Shown in pieces: positions 52,401 through 64,000 of a stretch of 64,000 bases of DNA (positions are counted from its first letter, which is position 1; the number at the start of each line of letters is the position of its first letter). The stretch lies in the NCBI GenBank assembly GCA_037903355.1, contig JBAJFE010000038.1:2294001-2358000 (forward strand), in the 5' to 3' direction. Source of the stretch: Trichuris trichiura (taxonomy: Eukaryota > Nematoda > Enoplea > Trichinellida > Trichuridae). A model generated the notes under the pieces. That model was not told the DNA's origin. It searched no databases and saw nothing but the letters and a program-made list of their open reading frames with translations. Both the position numbers and the translations under genes were made by a program.

Positions 52401-52638
52401 ATGAAAGTTTTGGAGAAATCTTAAGTTTATCAGTTTAAATACATAAACTGATAAATAAGCTGCAGAGAGAAGAAAAATCGTTTACAACTCAGTCGTTAAT
52501 GAATGCTTGGCCAACCGGTGGTCCTTCGTCGTGAACAGTCGCCAGCCTGAAGTTTATGAAATCTCAATCCAGTAATAACCTCTTGAACGTACTCGCAATG
52601 ATTTGATATTTGAATGACTGGTCAGTCTTCACGAAATG
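49454..52638. other. No gene recognised
   Basis: This is the upstream region of the neurogenin gene and should hold its control sequences. Minus-strand frames at 50876-51064 and 51357-51563 read like coding sequence but could not be linked by splice sites, so they are not called. The plus-strand frame at 49722-50066 has no family resemblance. Confidence 0.35.
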
Positions 52639-54943
52639 TCAAAATGAAATTCGGTGCCGTATTTGGCATTTGCCTCTCACAGGTTCATAGGGCTTGCAGC
52701 AGCTAGAGAACTCGCACTGCCGAGCTTCGCTATCTAGGCTGATAGGTTCAAAATGAACAACGTAATTACTTTTTATAGGTATGGACAGCTAGCTGTCTTA
52801 CCTTGAACAGATTTGCTTTCCATTGTGACTGCATGGCTTGTCAACGAAAAGTGCGTTGCTACACGTCGCTGTTCCTATGCAAGGAATTGGGTTGCATCTT
52901 CTGTGCTGATAACTTTCTCCCCTACAAGTGCTCCTCTTAGAATGCATTCACACTTCAACGCGTGCTATACTGACTGGCATTGCGACAAAGGATCGGAGCA
53001 CGTGCGTAGGCGAGTCTCTAAGCCACAAGCACCGCATTCACGGCTACAGCCAGACCAAGAAGACCAAACAGTCCATTCAGGAACAACTGGTTCAACTATT
53101 TGCTTGCATGGGTTAGTAGTGGTTGTTGTTGTTGGCAATACTGTAGCCCCCGTTGTCGCTTCAACGGTAGTCATTGGACGGGCAGTTGCTCCTCCGTCTA
53201 GAAATCGAACAATAAGAAAAATTACTTAAGCATGTGTAGGCGCACATTGCTGGATGCGGGCCTTGAATCCGGAAAACCCGTTGTCAGAGCTGGCGTGAAA
53301 AATGACTACTAGCAAATTTTCCTCTGCCCATACGACACCGTTGGGCAAATCTTCGGAACAGCAATAGCTGGAAGTGCAGAGCACCTTATTTCCTATACTT
53401 TTATGAATAAGTCAATGTACCGCATTCCGGTAGGTCTTAGGTCTCTTTCACTTTTCACCTCAACATAATCCTCGCATGTCTCAGAGCAAGCCATGGAGAA
53501 TTTATCAACAAATTCGATGAATAACCGCGTGCCAGGTTCACCCTTTAGGTAGATAGATGAAATCCTCTTTCCAGACAAAACAAAGGACCTACTTTTATGA
53601 CCCAACTGCAACTTTGACCTTTCTTGAAAGGATTCGGATAATCTGGACTAGATATTACGTTCCAATTGGGAAACGCAGCTGCCCTAATTACGCCTCCGCA
53701 GGAAGATTCCTTTGAAGGTTCATTATCCTGGCAATACTGACCGCCAAGACCAGTCGGACAAAGACATCTATCGCAATAGCGAGGGTGAGGATAACCGCCG
53801 TTCTCGCAGGGCAAATTGGAACATCTATCTGAAAGGCAGGAAAAGCATTAAGACAAAAATAGTTCAACTGGACTTACCAGAACAATAAGCTGCGTTGATT
53901 ATGGCCAAATCAAGAAAGGAAGGAGATTCTCTCTGACCAATTGTTCGCTGATAACCTTTCTTAAGAGTGACTATCGTGAAAAGTTTATAATCCCGCGAGA
54001 AAGCCTAAATGAGGAGGCTCTTTTACATAGGCTTTCTTCAATTTATCACATTACAGTTGGTCCGTAATGCATAACTGAACCCATATCGTACGGAATATTC
54101 ATAGTGGTAACCTGATCACTGTTGCGCTTCAAGAAGTTGAACAACTGACCTTGAATAACATTTTCTGGCAGAATTCTAATGAAACTGTCCGCGTCCGGAC
54201 GAGATTGTTGGTGCCACAATCCCAAGGCGTGACCAATTTCATGTGTGATTACTCCGAACTAAACAAGCGAACGGTGTACATACGCAACGCAAACTTTGTC
54301 AACTAACATATTCACATCCGTATCCAATGGAAATAAGCTGCAACCCTCCATACCTTCCGACCATTGAGTAGCAGCTGAAAATAGCAACCCAAGATTAAAT
54401 ATGCGTACTGAAAGTAGTAGAAGTGTCTGACCCTCCTCCTCTGAAGAACAGCACGTGGTCACTCGCTTGGCTGGTATCAGGAATAAAATCTAGACAAGTA
54501 TTTTGTTGCCAAAACTGAATCGACTGCATAATCAGGTTTTCTTCACTAGCAGCTGAAATCTTGAACTTGTGCAAGGAGAGCGTTCGTGACCAGCCACTTA
54601 CGTATTGAACTGTGAAACTGATACCTCACAGTTCGATTTGGCCATCGTCTCTCCTGACTGCGTTCCAAACTCCGTCGAACCAACTTTCTGTTCCCATAAT
54701 TTGCTGCGCTATGAACGATGTCAGACGCCTGCATCGGAGAAAGCAGTATATCGCCTTCGAACAAAAGGCTACTTTCAAGAGAAGAAGGTTCTGAAGCAAT
54801 CGAATTCTGCTCAACGACTCCATTCTGATCTGAGCTCTGAAACAGGTTGCTGAAATTAATAGAGTTCACTTCAGTTTTTCAAACTTAAGAAGTTAGCACA
54901 GAAAATAGACACAAGGAGAAAGATGAAGCACGAACCCACACAT
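52639..54943 (-). CDS. Astacin metalloprotease with EGF, CUB and TSP1 domains, 570 aa
   Basis: Secreted zinc endopeptidase of the nematode NAS type (NAS-35/36/37-like), a group with roles in moulting and collagen processing. Exons 54943-54900, 54849-54602, 54552-54432, 54374-54308, 54258-54055, 54004-53878, 53828-53593, 53542-53421, 53367-53246, 53197-52975, 52900-52802 and 52738-52639 join in frame (1,713 nt); introns are 48-74 nt. The order is a short hydrophobic start, prodomain with LFEGDI, RRWPNRTVRY opening the catalytic domain, zinc motif HEIGHALGLWHQQSRPD, Met-turn GSVMHYG, EGF-like Cys-rich segment (CENGG...CLCPTG), CUB (CGGV...CSWVIK...GFSGFKARI), Thr-rich linker, TSP1 (WTVWSSWSGCSRECG), and a Cys-rich end (FSSCCKPYEPVRGKC). 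All zinc ligands are present. The first exon (ATG 54943) is supported by phase and a 50-nt intron only. The exact orthologue is not resolved. Confidence 0.9.
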
Positions 54944-57418
54944 CAGCCTAAGACATTTTGTTTGCGAGGAAAAACAAAAAAGCTTTGCTTTGTAAAAATA
55001 TCCTAAGTCTAAAAGATTATGCTCACGGTAAGTACGAGAAGTTCAAACAAAAATCTCATGACAGTAACAACATATGACAACATTTTTCTAGCAAAATACA
55101 AAAGACAAAAAACAAAACTAGAGGCACATTCCAATATACTCAAAAGGGCAAGCAGCAACAGCAATACAAAGCCATTCGTGTCGATTGAAGACAAGAGATG
55201 TAAAGGGACAAAATCGTAGAACAACTGACGGGCAAATTATTGCTACACAATAATTTTAGCCTTGAAAAAATGCCGTCTACAAATAGGCAGATCTCTCTTC
55301 GCAGCGGCTGCAGTGAGTAATGAGCGAAAAGTAACATGGAATAAACTAACTAGAACTAGGATCCTTAGTCAAAAAACTACGTTAGACGTTTCGATCCTCG
55401 AAAGGATTATAAAATAAGCTCATAAATCCATCACTTTCTGTACGTAACGAATATTACACTTCCACGTTTCAATAAATACACGCGATAAAAATGGTTGTGC
55501 AATCTACAAGTCATAAAGAATAGATTAGGAAAAAATTATTCTCGAGAAATTGAGGGACAGATATTCTACAGAAAACGAATAAACATATAAAGCGAAAAAT
55601 GCAAAAAGTATTCACAGTACTAAAGAGAAAATCCTTATGTCGAAACTCAGTCGTCTTTTACGTTTTAAAAATTTTGAAACTGTAGCCTGAGAACAAAAAA
55701 TAGCTGATCATTTAATTGTTGAACCTCTGCAGTGACTGCAAACCTTCGCAACTATTGAGGAATGTACAAGGCGTGCTTGCACCTGTTAAGCTGAATGCCC
55801 TTTGGAATTAATCACAGCGTGCAAAGCAGTTGCAAAAACGTAAACTTCTGTTCCGCTTTGTGACTACAAAAACTACTGACGGCGAAATAGCCGCCTTGCT
55901 CAAACTTGAATTAAGAAGTGCCGTAGCTCAACTTCGTTCACGTGAAAATACGCGTTTCTTAATCAATTTCATAAAACCCTGAACTAGTTGATGATAAATT
56001 CGCGCACTTAACATGTTCAAAAAAAATTCCTTTTGCGATATACCACCTACAGTTTGAAATGAGCAAGTTGACACGATAAGAGGTTACAAGGCCACATCTT
56101 TCAGATATCGACTTTTCCTAGGACGAGTCGTGCGCACGAATACGATTCAAAGGCTTGAACACAAGTTCACTCATTTTGCATTCAATTACAGTTTGTACAT
56201 TCAACTCATGATCACCACATACTCTTCTGCGTAGGAAAGCTCTTGCTCTTGACCAATTGCCTTGTATAAAGAGATTAGTATCGAGAAGATACCTCTATGC
56301 CACGTTCATTGCATGTGGTGCTTACGTTATTCACTTCGAAACTTCGTGAAGGTGTACGTACATTTGTTTTAAGTACAACTATTGAGGGCAAAGTTTTTTG
56401 ACAGATGCACCAACTGATGAAACATAATGTTTTTTAACGACCGTATAAGTCTTCACGTTCGAGACATGTTAGTACCAATATCTCTGTTTACTTAGCTGAG
56501 CTTTGAGGACACGCTTTGTCCCGTGTTACGCGTCTTGACAACCGTTATTGCCATAATGCAAGGGTAAGGAACCTTTTTGCTGCCGCGGGCTGTTTAGACG
56601 TTTATATGACCATAAGCGGGCCGTACAGAATACTCAACCGAAAAACATAGCCTGCTTTATTTGCATATACGTTCATTTAAGTCACCCCTCGAACAAAGCG
56701 ATAAAGCCAGACAAGAATAATACTTTGGGTCAGTAGGCGGCCAATGGTCCACGCTACCGACGCGCACACTAGTGCCGTCTCTACTGCTTGCCTCCGAAGA
56801 CTAACGACATCAGTTTGTCGGCAGAAAGCCCAGAGCAAAACTGTCTTCCTAGACAGGCTGATGCACCCTGCTTGTTACGCGAGATTTATGTTATTACTAG
56901 GCTTCACATACAATAAATTTATCGCATTATGAAAAATAAGCTCTCGCAGTCACGTTTCACTGAATCTCGCATCTATGTGCAGTTGCCTCAGCGGGTGGAA
57001 AGGGATGCTTCACGGGCCGGACGTTTCTCACCCCTGCCATAACGCATCCTAATAGCATCATATTTCTTCGCAGATTAAAAGAACACGTCGCAACTAACAT
57101 AACTCGAACACCTTAACAAGCAAAATGGGAATCTTATACCTTAACAGCTACGCTCGCATTGTAACACAGCCCCATCATTTAACGATAATGACGCAAGAGG
57201 CTGAGTTCTAAAGGCTCCTTCAGCTTAAATGCAGTATAACTTCTAAAGTTGACCACCTCTATAAGTTATCTGAATTTTCCCAAGTTGGTTGGCTCACACG
57301 TATTCAAACAGAAAACTAACTCTACATATCGACTACCCCTGTAAATTGTATGTTGACCGTTTATATTGCAGCTACATATGTAAAAGGAATGTTAACTTGC
57401 TCTCTATAACTTGAACAT
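54944..57418. other. Intergenic, no gene recognised
   Basis: AT-rich region upstream of the astacin gene. A hydrophobic minus-strand frame at 55009-55224 could mimic a signal peptide but does not join the astacin exons in phase. At about 57232-57370 there is a solo end of the Tigger-like family (CAGTATAACTTCTAAAG, then GACCACCTC). Confidence 0.4.
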
Positions 57419-57855
57419 TCAAATCCGCTCTACACTGTGGGATTCAACAGGTGCGCTTTCCTCCCTAGATGTATTATTTTTTTTAGTAGACATGGTATAG
57501 TGTCCTTGCTTCTGCCAAAGAGATGATATATATTTTTTTTCTGAAAATATAGCTTTTTGGTACGGGGTTGTATGCTTTCATGATTGTTTTTTCTTACGGA
57601 ATGTGTCCCATTTATGGTACAAAATCTTGTATTGACCGTTGCTTTCAGGCCGCGCGTGACCAGTCCTCAGCGGTATTAAATTCCGCGGAATACAGGTTAG
57701 CTTAATCTTACCATGCTGATGGAAGCTTTATTCACTGAGTCGGCATTGGTGCGATACGCACTGTCAGCAATGAAACGAAGTTCGTCCAAAGCCTTTCTGA
57801 CCTCACTTACATGCTCAGCCTTGAGTATTTCGCTCAATAGCTTGCCGCCAAAAAT
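57419..57855 (-). CDS. Unrecognised gene, two exons (partial, tentative)
   Basis: Exon 57855-57712 (48 codons) lies between TTTCCAG and GTAAGA and reads IFGGKLLSEILKAEHVSEVR and onward as a charged helical segment. A possible last exon 57511-57419 follows a GGCAG and joins in phase, adding 30 residues and a stop. The intron between them (57711-57512) holds a Penelope-type terminal repeat. The 5' exons were not found in 57856-58966. The family is not recognised. The first exon looks real; the second is a guess. Confidence 0.35.
57540..57690 (-). repeat. Solo Penelope-type terminal repeat
   Basis: The minus strand carries the hammerhead-like motif at 57635-57674, then CATTCCGTAAG and CCCCGTACCAAAA, in the same order as at 1202-1320 and 31035-31160. 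Confidence 0.65.
57635..57674 (-). ncRNA. Hammerhead-like ribozyme motif
   Basis: ACCG, intact core CTGAGGA, stem II TGGTC/GGCCT, GAAA, GCAA, then CGGT. Stem I pairs at all four positions (ACCG/CGGT). The AGCU usual before the cleavage position reads AGCA here. Confidence 0.5.
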
Positions 57856-58966
57856 CTGGAAATGAAAAGATGTTACAACAGCATACGTTGTCCATATTTG
57901 CTGCTAAGATTTACCTGATTCACGAGACAAATGCATGCAAGTAAGCGTAAGTTAAATATAATCGACATGTTTCGATTTGAAAACAATATAAAAACGAATA
58001 AACTTACCGCTTATTTGCAATATATAGCACGTTAGAAAAGTGGCAAACTGGGTTAACGACGCTGCAGCTTTGATGACTTAATTTTAAAAAAAAATAAGGC
58101 AGCTTCGCTGATAGCGATACCCGTTTCCATGACATGAAAATTGACGCAGTTGGACGTGCTGACCTGACCATGCATGGACGATGAAATCTACGCTTGCTTG
58201 AAGTGGGGCACTGTGCCCCGCGCAGATTCAACGCTCTGCAAAGAATTCACGTCGGCTGCGGTTCGGGCGAAATTTGTCAAGTGGCAACAACGTATGACCA
58301 TCATCTTCGCTAGGCGACTGGGTCGCTTAGTTTTGATCCCGTGCTTTATTTGATCAGCAGTCAACAAAAACAACAAGGTTTGTTGCACTCATTCTGTCTG
58401 TTCAATATCAGACACGGAAAAAGCAAAAAAAAATGAGCGTGGCAAACAAGGAAAAACAAAAAAGCCGACTATAATGTCGAAGTTGTGGCGCTCAACGGCA
58501 CCGCTGTACGAATCCTGAGAAAAGGCTTCACATATGCTCAAAGTAGTACATACTTTGGTATCATGCGCATACACGACTTTTCAACGGCGCCGCTGGATCA
58601 GTGCTTCGATGTCTATGGCCGGCATTCATGCCACGCCGTACTGCCATTGTTGCCGCACTCTACTACGGCGTGATTGCATTACAACAAAAAAATCATTGGA
58701 AAAAACAATCAGCAATTGGCTGCAGCTAGCTGGGAAACGAATAAAGCAGCGAACTTTCAAAGGACTACAATTACAACGACGAGCGTAAGCGTGGAAATGT
58801 GCCCTTAAGTGGCCAATCAGTGGATGCGAACCCGGACGGTCGAGCGAAAGCAATTTCAGAAAGGTAAAGACTTTCTGTGGAGGAAGATGGGGGCTTCGGC
58901 AGGCTAAGATGGGTTCCAGTAAGAGAAACTTATTACAAATCAATATACTCCTCTGCCTGTGTTGCG
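57856..58966. other. No gene recognised
   Basis: This is the 3' flank of the HLH-30-type gene. Minus-strand frames at 58004-58388 may contain exons of the unrecognised gene downstream, but no splice-consistent model could be built. Confidence 0.35.
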
Positions 58967-61900
58967 TCACACGGCAGCACTGAAGTCCATTTGTTCCTGA
59001 GGTTCTGGCGAGAATGTGGCAGAGTCCCACTGAACGTCCGGTGAAGACACTTTGGAACTGAGGAACCTCGACTCGGACATCAATGGATCGACCAAATTTG
59101 AAGACAACATTCCACTAGAAGGGCTCGACAGCGGATCAGTGCCCAAGTCAATCATCAACTCGTTCAAGTTGGTATCACGGCGGGCGAACACGGTATCTGA
59201 TGCAAAGTGGCCACAGGAAAATGAAGTAGAATGGACACCGGTAAAAGAACAGTCTGACGAAGCGACGCTGTCAGGAGTCAAGGGAGAACCTTTCAACATA
59301 GGACTGGAGCGTTCGGAAGTCCTGGCAGCGGATATATTACCAAAATTAACATAAGATGATGGAAACTGATAATCAGTTCGAGTATGCAGCTGGGCAGACG
59401 GGCTACCGTAGCAATACTGCACATAGTCAGAATCTGGAGGTTCAGCCTTCATAGAAGAAGAATATGCTTCCGACGAACTGGCTGCTATTCCAGCCTCCGA
59501 GGCCACGCGGTTACAAGTCAATGATGCACACGGATTGACAGAGAGCTGTTTTTCTAAGTCCTACAACAAAAATCAGTCAACAAAACAATCATGCCTATTA
59601 CACGAATGCAGCAATAGTTTGATTTATTACACGCTTGACCTAGTGCTCACTAAGAAACAAACATTCAACTTACATGTTTTATTTGCCCTAATAAATCAAG
59701 ATCTCTTCGTTTTACATGCAACCCTTAGCAACAACCAGCATGCATAGATTAGGGACTAACAGGCAGATGAAAATTGCTTTCCTATATTCAAATTTACTGT
59801 ATCTTTCAAAACATCAACGTTTTTTTAAATAATAATACAGCCAATAGGCCAAGACGTTCCTTAAAGACTGCAAACTTAGCAAAGATGCTCACGGTATTGT
59901 GTACAGAGCTTTCGTAGCTCATGAAAGTTGAAGAACTATTTATGCCTTTCTTCTGACTGGTGAACTTCAGAAACCGCACAGTTCCCTACAGCGGGAAACA
60001 ATAAATATATAGTAAACTGATCGCTTACGACAGCATCTAATGCACCGAAAAATACAGTTCACCTAAAGACGAAAGCTTTCCCATTTCAAATGCAGAAGTG
60101 CTTTCCTTTGTTGTTGCGCATGCTCCAACAACGATTTCTCAAAATTGCGTGATAGTTCTTGAAACCAATGACACAAATTCATCACATTTTTACCAGCTGC
60201 CTTATTCGCTGAAAGAAGCTTGACGAGCGCAGTCCCTTGAACCGATGTTCACAGACCGTTAGTTTTTCACCTGAGCTTAAATTTTGCCAACTTTCTTCCG
60301 CGAACTAATACATCACACCATGTTACATTCTAAGAAGCACATTTCCTGCGCAGCTAAGTCTCATGGAAAAGCAAAACATGGGAAAGTTGTATATGAGCTT
60401 ACTTGTCAAAAATTATTCGCTTCAGCACACGTAAATCATTTCAAAAACTGTAAAAGATGCTCGAAGTGCTTTCACGTCTTTAACTGACGACGCTTTCAAT
60501 ATAATTGGCCTCCACTGGATACAGATAAAATTTTTATCTCATAAAAATTAACAGAGGTGGAACTAAGTAGCGGAATCACTGCACTTCCTAATGTTACCAA
60601 AATGTAACAGTAGAAACATTATCTGCCTTCGACAGAAAAGAAAATAGTTGCACATCAAGTGACGCTAAAACAATCTATTTACAATATGTACTATAGGTAG
60701 GTTATTCTTTTAGCTTCTCTACTTTTTGAGGCGTAAGAACTGAAACAAGCAACCCAAAACGTCAGCCATTACTTACACATTTTAGAAAAAAAGGATAATC
60801 CATTCCCTACTCAAATTTCCACTATTTCTCCCATTCAAGCAGAGATGTGCGATCTGCCCAGCATTACAGAAATCAATCACACCTTCCCATAGGAACTAAT
60901 CTGTCAAGTGCGTTACATACTTGCTTCAAAAAGGCTTACATGTTATTGAAATAGCCCACAATCGACTCAACATTTTTGAATTTTATTGATCAACGCAGCA
61001 AAGACAGAACTTGCCTTCAAGAATTTTAATACTCCCGCTTCTCTGTTATTGCTTCATTACGTGACATTCCCCGGCAGACCTCTAAAAGCTGGAATGGCAA
61101 GCACAAAATTGAAAAGCAACTGAAGCGGTGATATTTACGACAACGGTAGCAGGAAGAATAAATAATCGAAAATGGGGGAACTTGAACAAACTTAACAAAC
61201 TATACAAAGAAGTAAGAATGTTAAAGCATTCGTTAATTCTTTAAAAATACAGTAGAGAAAGGTCTTTCTTTTTGGTGAAAAAAGTGCCAGTTATTTCCAT
61301 GCTTCAAGTATTTCGCCTTGCATAAGGCCAAGGTCGTAAAAGCGATTACTTTTCGAAGTCGCATCATTCATGCATTTCAGGTAGTGGAGAAATATCCTCC
61401 CCTTAATGAGATGACTGAGGAAAGCGTACATACTCAATGCATATCATACAGCTCTTACTCAAGCAGCTCGTCTGAAAAGAACACTACTGCACATACACTG
61501 GCTTAACATTACATCGCATTTACGAGCTTCGTCACTGGAAGTGGCTACATTGCCTTTTGGCAAGAGCCTTCGTAAAAAGCTTTCAAAGTGGCAGCTGGAG
61601 GAGATCTTAGCCTACAAACATTAACAGCTTGAACAAAATGATTAAAACTTATTATAATAGAAAATCTATGCTGGCCAAACCTCCTCTAGCCAAGAAATGT
61701 CATACGGGGAGCTGAACAGAGCGTGCCGTCGAATAAACGCGTGCAAAGCGATAATTTGTATCATAAAAGCGCATGCTTTTAAACAGCCTTTATATCAGCG
61801 ATTTTAACGTAAAGCCGATATGCAAGAAATCGGCCTATCTACGAATCAGATCATTCAAAAACAAAAAGAAGTGTTTAATCCATCACCCGTCAAACTATTG

Positions 61901-63875
61901 AACAACTGTTCAAGCTGGTGCCTAACTTAGAAAAGCGACGATCAAATGTTCATTAAAAATGGCCAAATAAATGTGTGCGTCTTTCAACGATTGACCTAAC
62001 CCTATTCGCAAAGGTAGCTTACATGAACGCGTTCTTGCAAACGCTTGTTTTCTTGCTCCAAGGTGAGCTGCTTTTGGAGCAACCGGTAAAGGCGATCTTG
62101 GTCTTTTCGCAAATGCCGTATATATTCGACAGAAGCTTTTAGGATTGTGCCTTTATTTAACTTCATCTCCCTACAAAGGAAATAGAGCTTTCAATGTACT
62201 GAATAAAAAGTAAAGCCAGACAGCGTGCAGTTGCGTACTCGGTACATGATTTGGGCAACAGTGTGCTCAGCTCCTTTATGCGATCGTTAATGTTATACCG
62301 ACGTCGCCGTTCAACTAAAGAAAAACTGAAGGCAAAAAAAAGACAATGAATGAGATAGACGTACTCATGTTATGGATGTCTTTCTTGCGCCGGTCGCGAA
62401 TTACTTCCTGCTCTCTGAGCGTTTCGTCATGCACGAGCGATTCAATTTCAAATTCGGAAGACGATGGGGCGCTGCTAGAAACTTTTAAGGGCATAGGTAC
62501 CCGACCTTCTGCCAAAAGAGTTTCCAAATTGCCGGAACAAGACTGGCTACCGCTCTGCTGACTGGGACGCTTCTTTTGAATATCATCTTCCATCGACAAA
62601 ATTTCATTTATAATTAAGTCGTCCAGCTATAAAGAATGAAAAATGTCGTTCACGCACAAAATGCATGAATGCTCACCTCCGATTGAGCGCTGGTAAACGA
62701 GGCACTCTGTGGACTGTCTGCGAAACCAGCAGGACTTACAGCAATTGGACTTCCCCTCCCTAAACTACTACCCTAAAAATGACAACCTTAACTTCAACGA
62801 GCAACGTTGCAGTATTGAAGAACGCACTAAACTAGACTGAGCAAAGGAGCTCGGCTTTGGTGTGCAAGAGCTCCCGGAATTCGTTTCACCGGCCATTCGA
62901 GACGCATTTGGGCTTCTCATTGGCAAGCCAAAGGAAAGAGAAGAAGGTAACGATGAGCTTAGCAATAAATTTCTGCCACTTGATTCCTCACCATCCGCCG
63001 AAGGGTTCACCTGAAGAAAATAACAAACGACATCATATCAAAGCAAGATACTCTAGATAGGTATTAGCGAAGAAATAAATGCAATGAAACATTTATGGAC
63101 TTAACAATATCGCAACGCACGCAAGAGATGCAACTGACGCAGCATGAAAATTTGCAACTTTGTGACTTCCAGGTGACATTGTTCCGCAGACAAGGCATTT
63201 AAATGAAATGCAAACTGACATTTGCAAGAATTTGCTCATAAAACCGTATTAAAGGAGTAGCAAATGTGCGCACTAATAGCCCTAGTTTACCGAGAATAAA
63301 TTGTGTTACTACACCAACACCGTCGCCCAAGATCAAGTAAGTAACGAAAAATACCTACAAACTGTCCAAATATTAATAAAAAAAATTGATCACTAAGAAT
63401 AAATAATAGTCTTCTAAAATAACGGAAAATCTCACTTCTTCGCTCTGTGAGAAACTAAAGACAACGCCTCAGATAATGACAACCTACTCATCACCTAGCG
63501 TACTATCTAAGAGAAATTCCTTCTAACGCAAGTCTGAACAAACCCCTTAGAATCCTGTGAAAGCTAGCAAGTTGTAAAACTTACGTGAATAATTTGGGGT
63601 GGCAAATGGACAAGACGATTCCCAGTGAATCGTATAGGCTGCGAAAGGATGATTGACGTACTGGAGGTAGCCAAAGAACGAGGGCAATCGACGCCTCCCG
63701 TCCCTGAAGTCCCTCTTGCAGATATCTCTGTGGAGGATTTGTCGGCATAGCTGCCGGTCGTAGGAGTGACCCCTGTTCCGTAGCTGTTTTGTTGTTGTTC
63801 AAACATAGCTTGCTCGCGCATTAGCTGAAGACGGAGATGCGTACGAGAGTTCATTGCTGTCGATCGTGTTGACAT
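58967..63875 (-). CDS. hlh-30: TFEB/MITF family bHLH-leucine zipper factor, 549 aa
   Basis: MiT/TFE transcription factor; in animals this family controls autophagy and lysosome genes and shuttles between cytosol and nucleus. Exons 63875-63585, 63010-62828, 62772-62677, 62626-62365, 62314-62239, 62170-62023 and 59560-58967 join in frame (1,650 nt). The N-terminus has the [13 protein letters not shown] block typical of MiT/TFE proteins, which in vertebrates binds Rag GTPases. [15 protein letters not shown] is the family's acidic activation segment. The basic region runs [20 protein letters not shown]; helix 2 is [19 protein letters not shown], followed by a zipper ([19 protein letters not shown]). 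The C-terminal exon includes [12 protein letters not shown], like the conserved MiT/TFE C-terminal block. Intron 6 is 2.5 kb; the others are about 50-60 nt or 574 nt. Nematodes normally have one such gene, so the symbol is by orthology. Confidence 0.92.
59561..62022. other. Large intron of the TFEB/MITF gene, nothing recognised
   Basis: 2.46 kb between the zipper exon and the last exon. It is AT-rich, with no repeat or exon that I could support. Open frames here are short and unlinked. Confidence 0.45.
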
Positions 63876-64000
63876 TTTAACGTTACGTGGTAACAAGACC
63901 CATGTTCATGCTCGTCGACAGCAGCCACCAAGAGATTCCTACAATGTGAAAAAAGATTGACGGATGGGAGAGCAGCGTGCTGTGATGGCACATTCTTCGA

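Noticed and set aside
55009..55224. Hydrophobic minus-strand frame as the signal-peptide exon of the astacin gene
   Set aside because: Its possible donors are in the wrong phase for the exon at 54849; the ATG at 54943 with a 50-nt intron fits instead.

Overview
The window is nuclear DNA from a nematode. The support is a cuticle collagen with the nematode N-terminal domain (6441-7540, +), an astacin protease with the EGF-CUB-TSP1 layout of nematode NAS proteins (52639-54943, -), spliceosomal introns that are mostly 48-60 bp, and coding exons matching cytoplasmic dynein heavy chain, neurogenin and TFEB/MITF-HLH-30. The many Penelope-like remnants and very short introns would fit an early-branching (Dorylaimia-type) nematode, but that placement is inference.

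Layout: (1) 585-5181 (+), the 3' part of an unrecognised gene whose long introns hold a foldback, a MITE and a Tigger-like element. (2) 6441-7540 (+), cuticle collagen. (3) 8779-10448 and 11175-15246 (-), two small genes sharing a CX4C...CLYxC signature; a degenerate Penelope-like retroelement fills intron 2 of the second. (4) 15247-20373, repeats only, including a MITE and an internally deleted Tigger-like element. (5) 20374-44217 (-), a complete cytoplasmic dynein 1 heavy chain gene; I could assemble 53 exons in frame, 14,001 nt or 4,666 codons plus stop. (6) 44.2-48.7 kb, no recognised gene, two foldback elements. (7) 48704-49453 (-), single-exon neurogenin-type bHLH gene. (8) 52639-54943 (-), astacin protease, 12 exons. 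(9) 57419-57855 (-), exons of an unrecognised gene. (10) 58967-63875 (-), TFEB/MITF (HLH-30) homologue, 7 exons.

The two strongest observations are these. First, the dynein gene carries two tandem 199-nt exons (27009-27207 and 26648-26846) that are alternative versions of the start of the microtubule-binding domain. They have the same length, the same splice phases and about half identical residues, so they can only be used one at a time. Second, a family of short dispersed motifs in all repeat-rich parts has the layout of a type I hammerhead ribozyme core, with matching base changes in stem I and a self-complementary AGCU at the stem III position. They sit in Penelope-type terminal repeats and in the loops of foldback elements.

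Functional links are modest. Collagen and a NAS-type astacin are both cuticle-related; dynein, neurogenin and HLH-30 are unrelated housekeeping or regulatory genes. All exon models are hand-built from splice signals, phase and remembered family sequence, with no alignment or transcript data.
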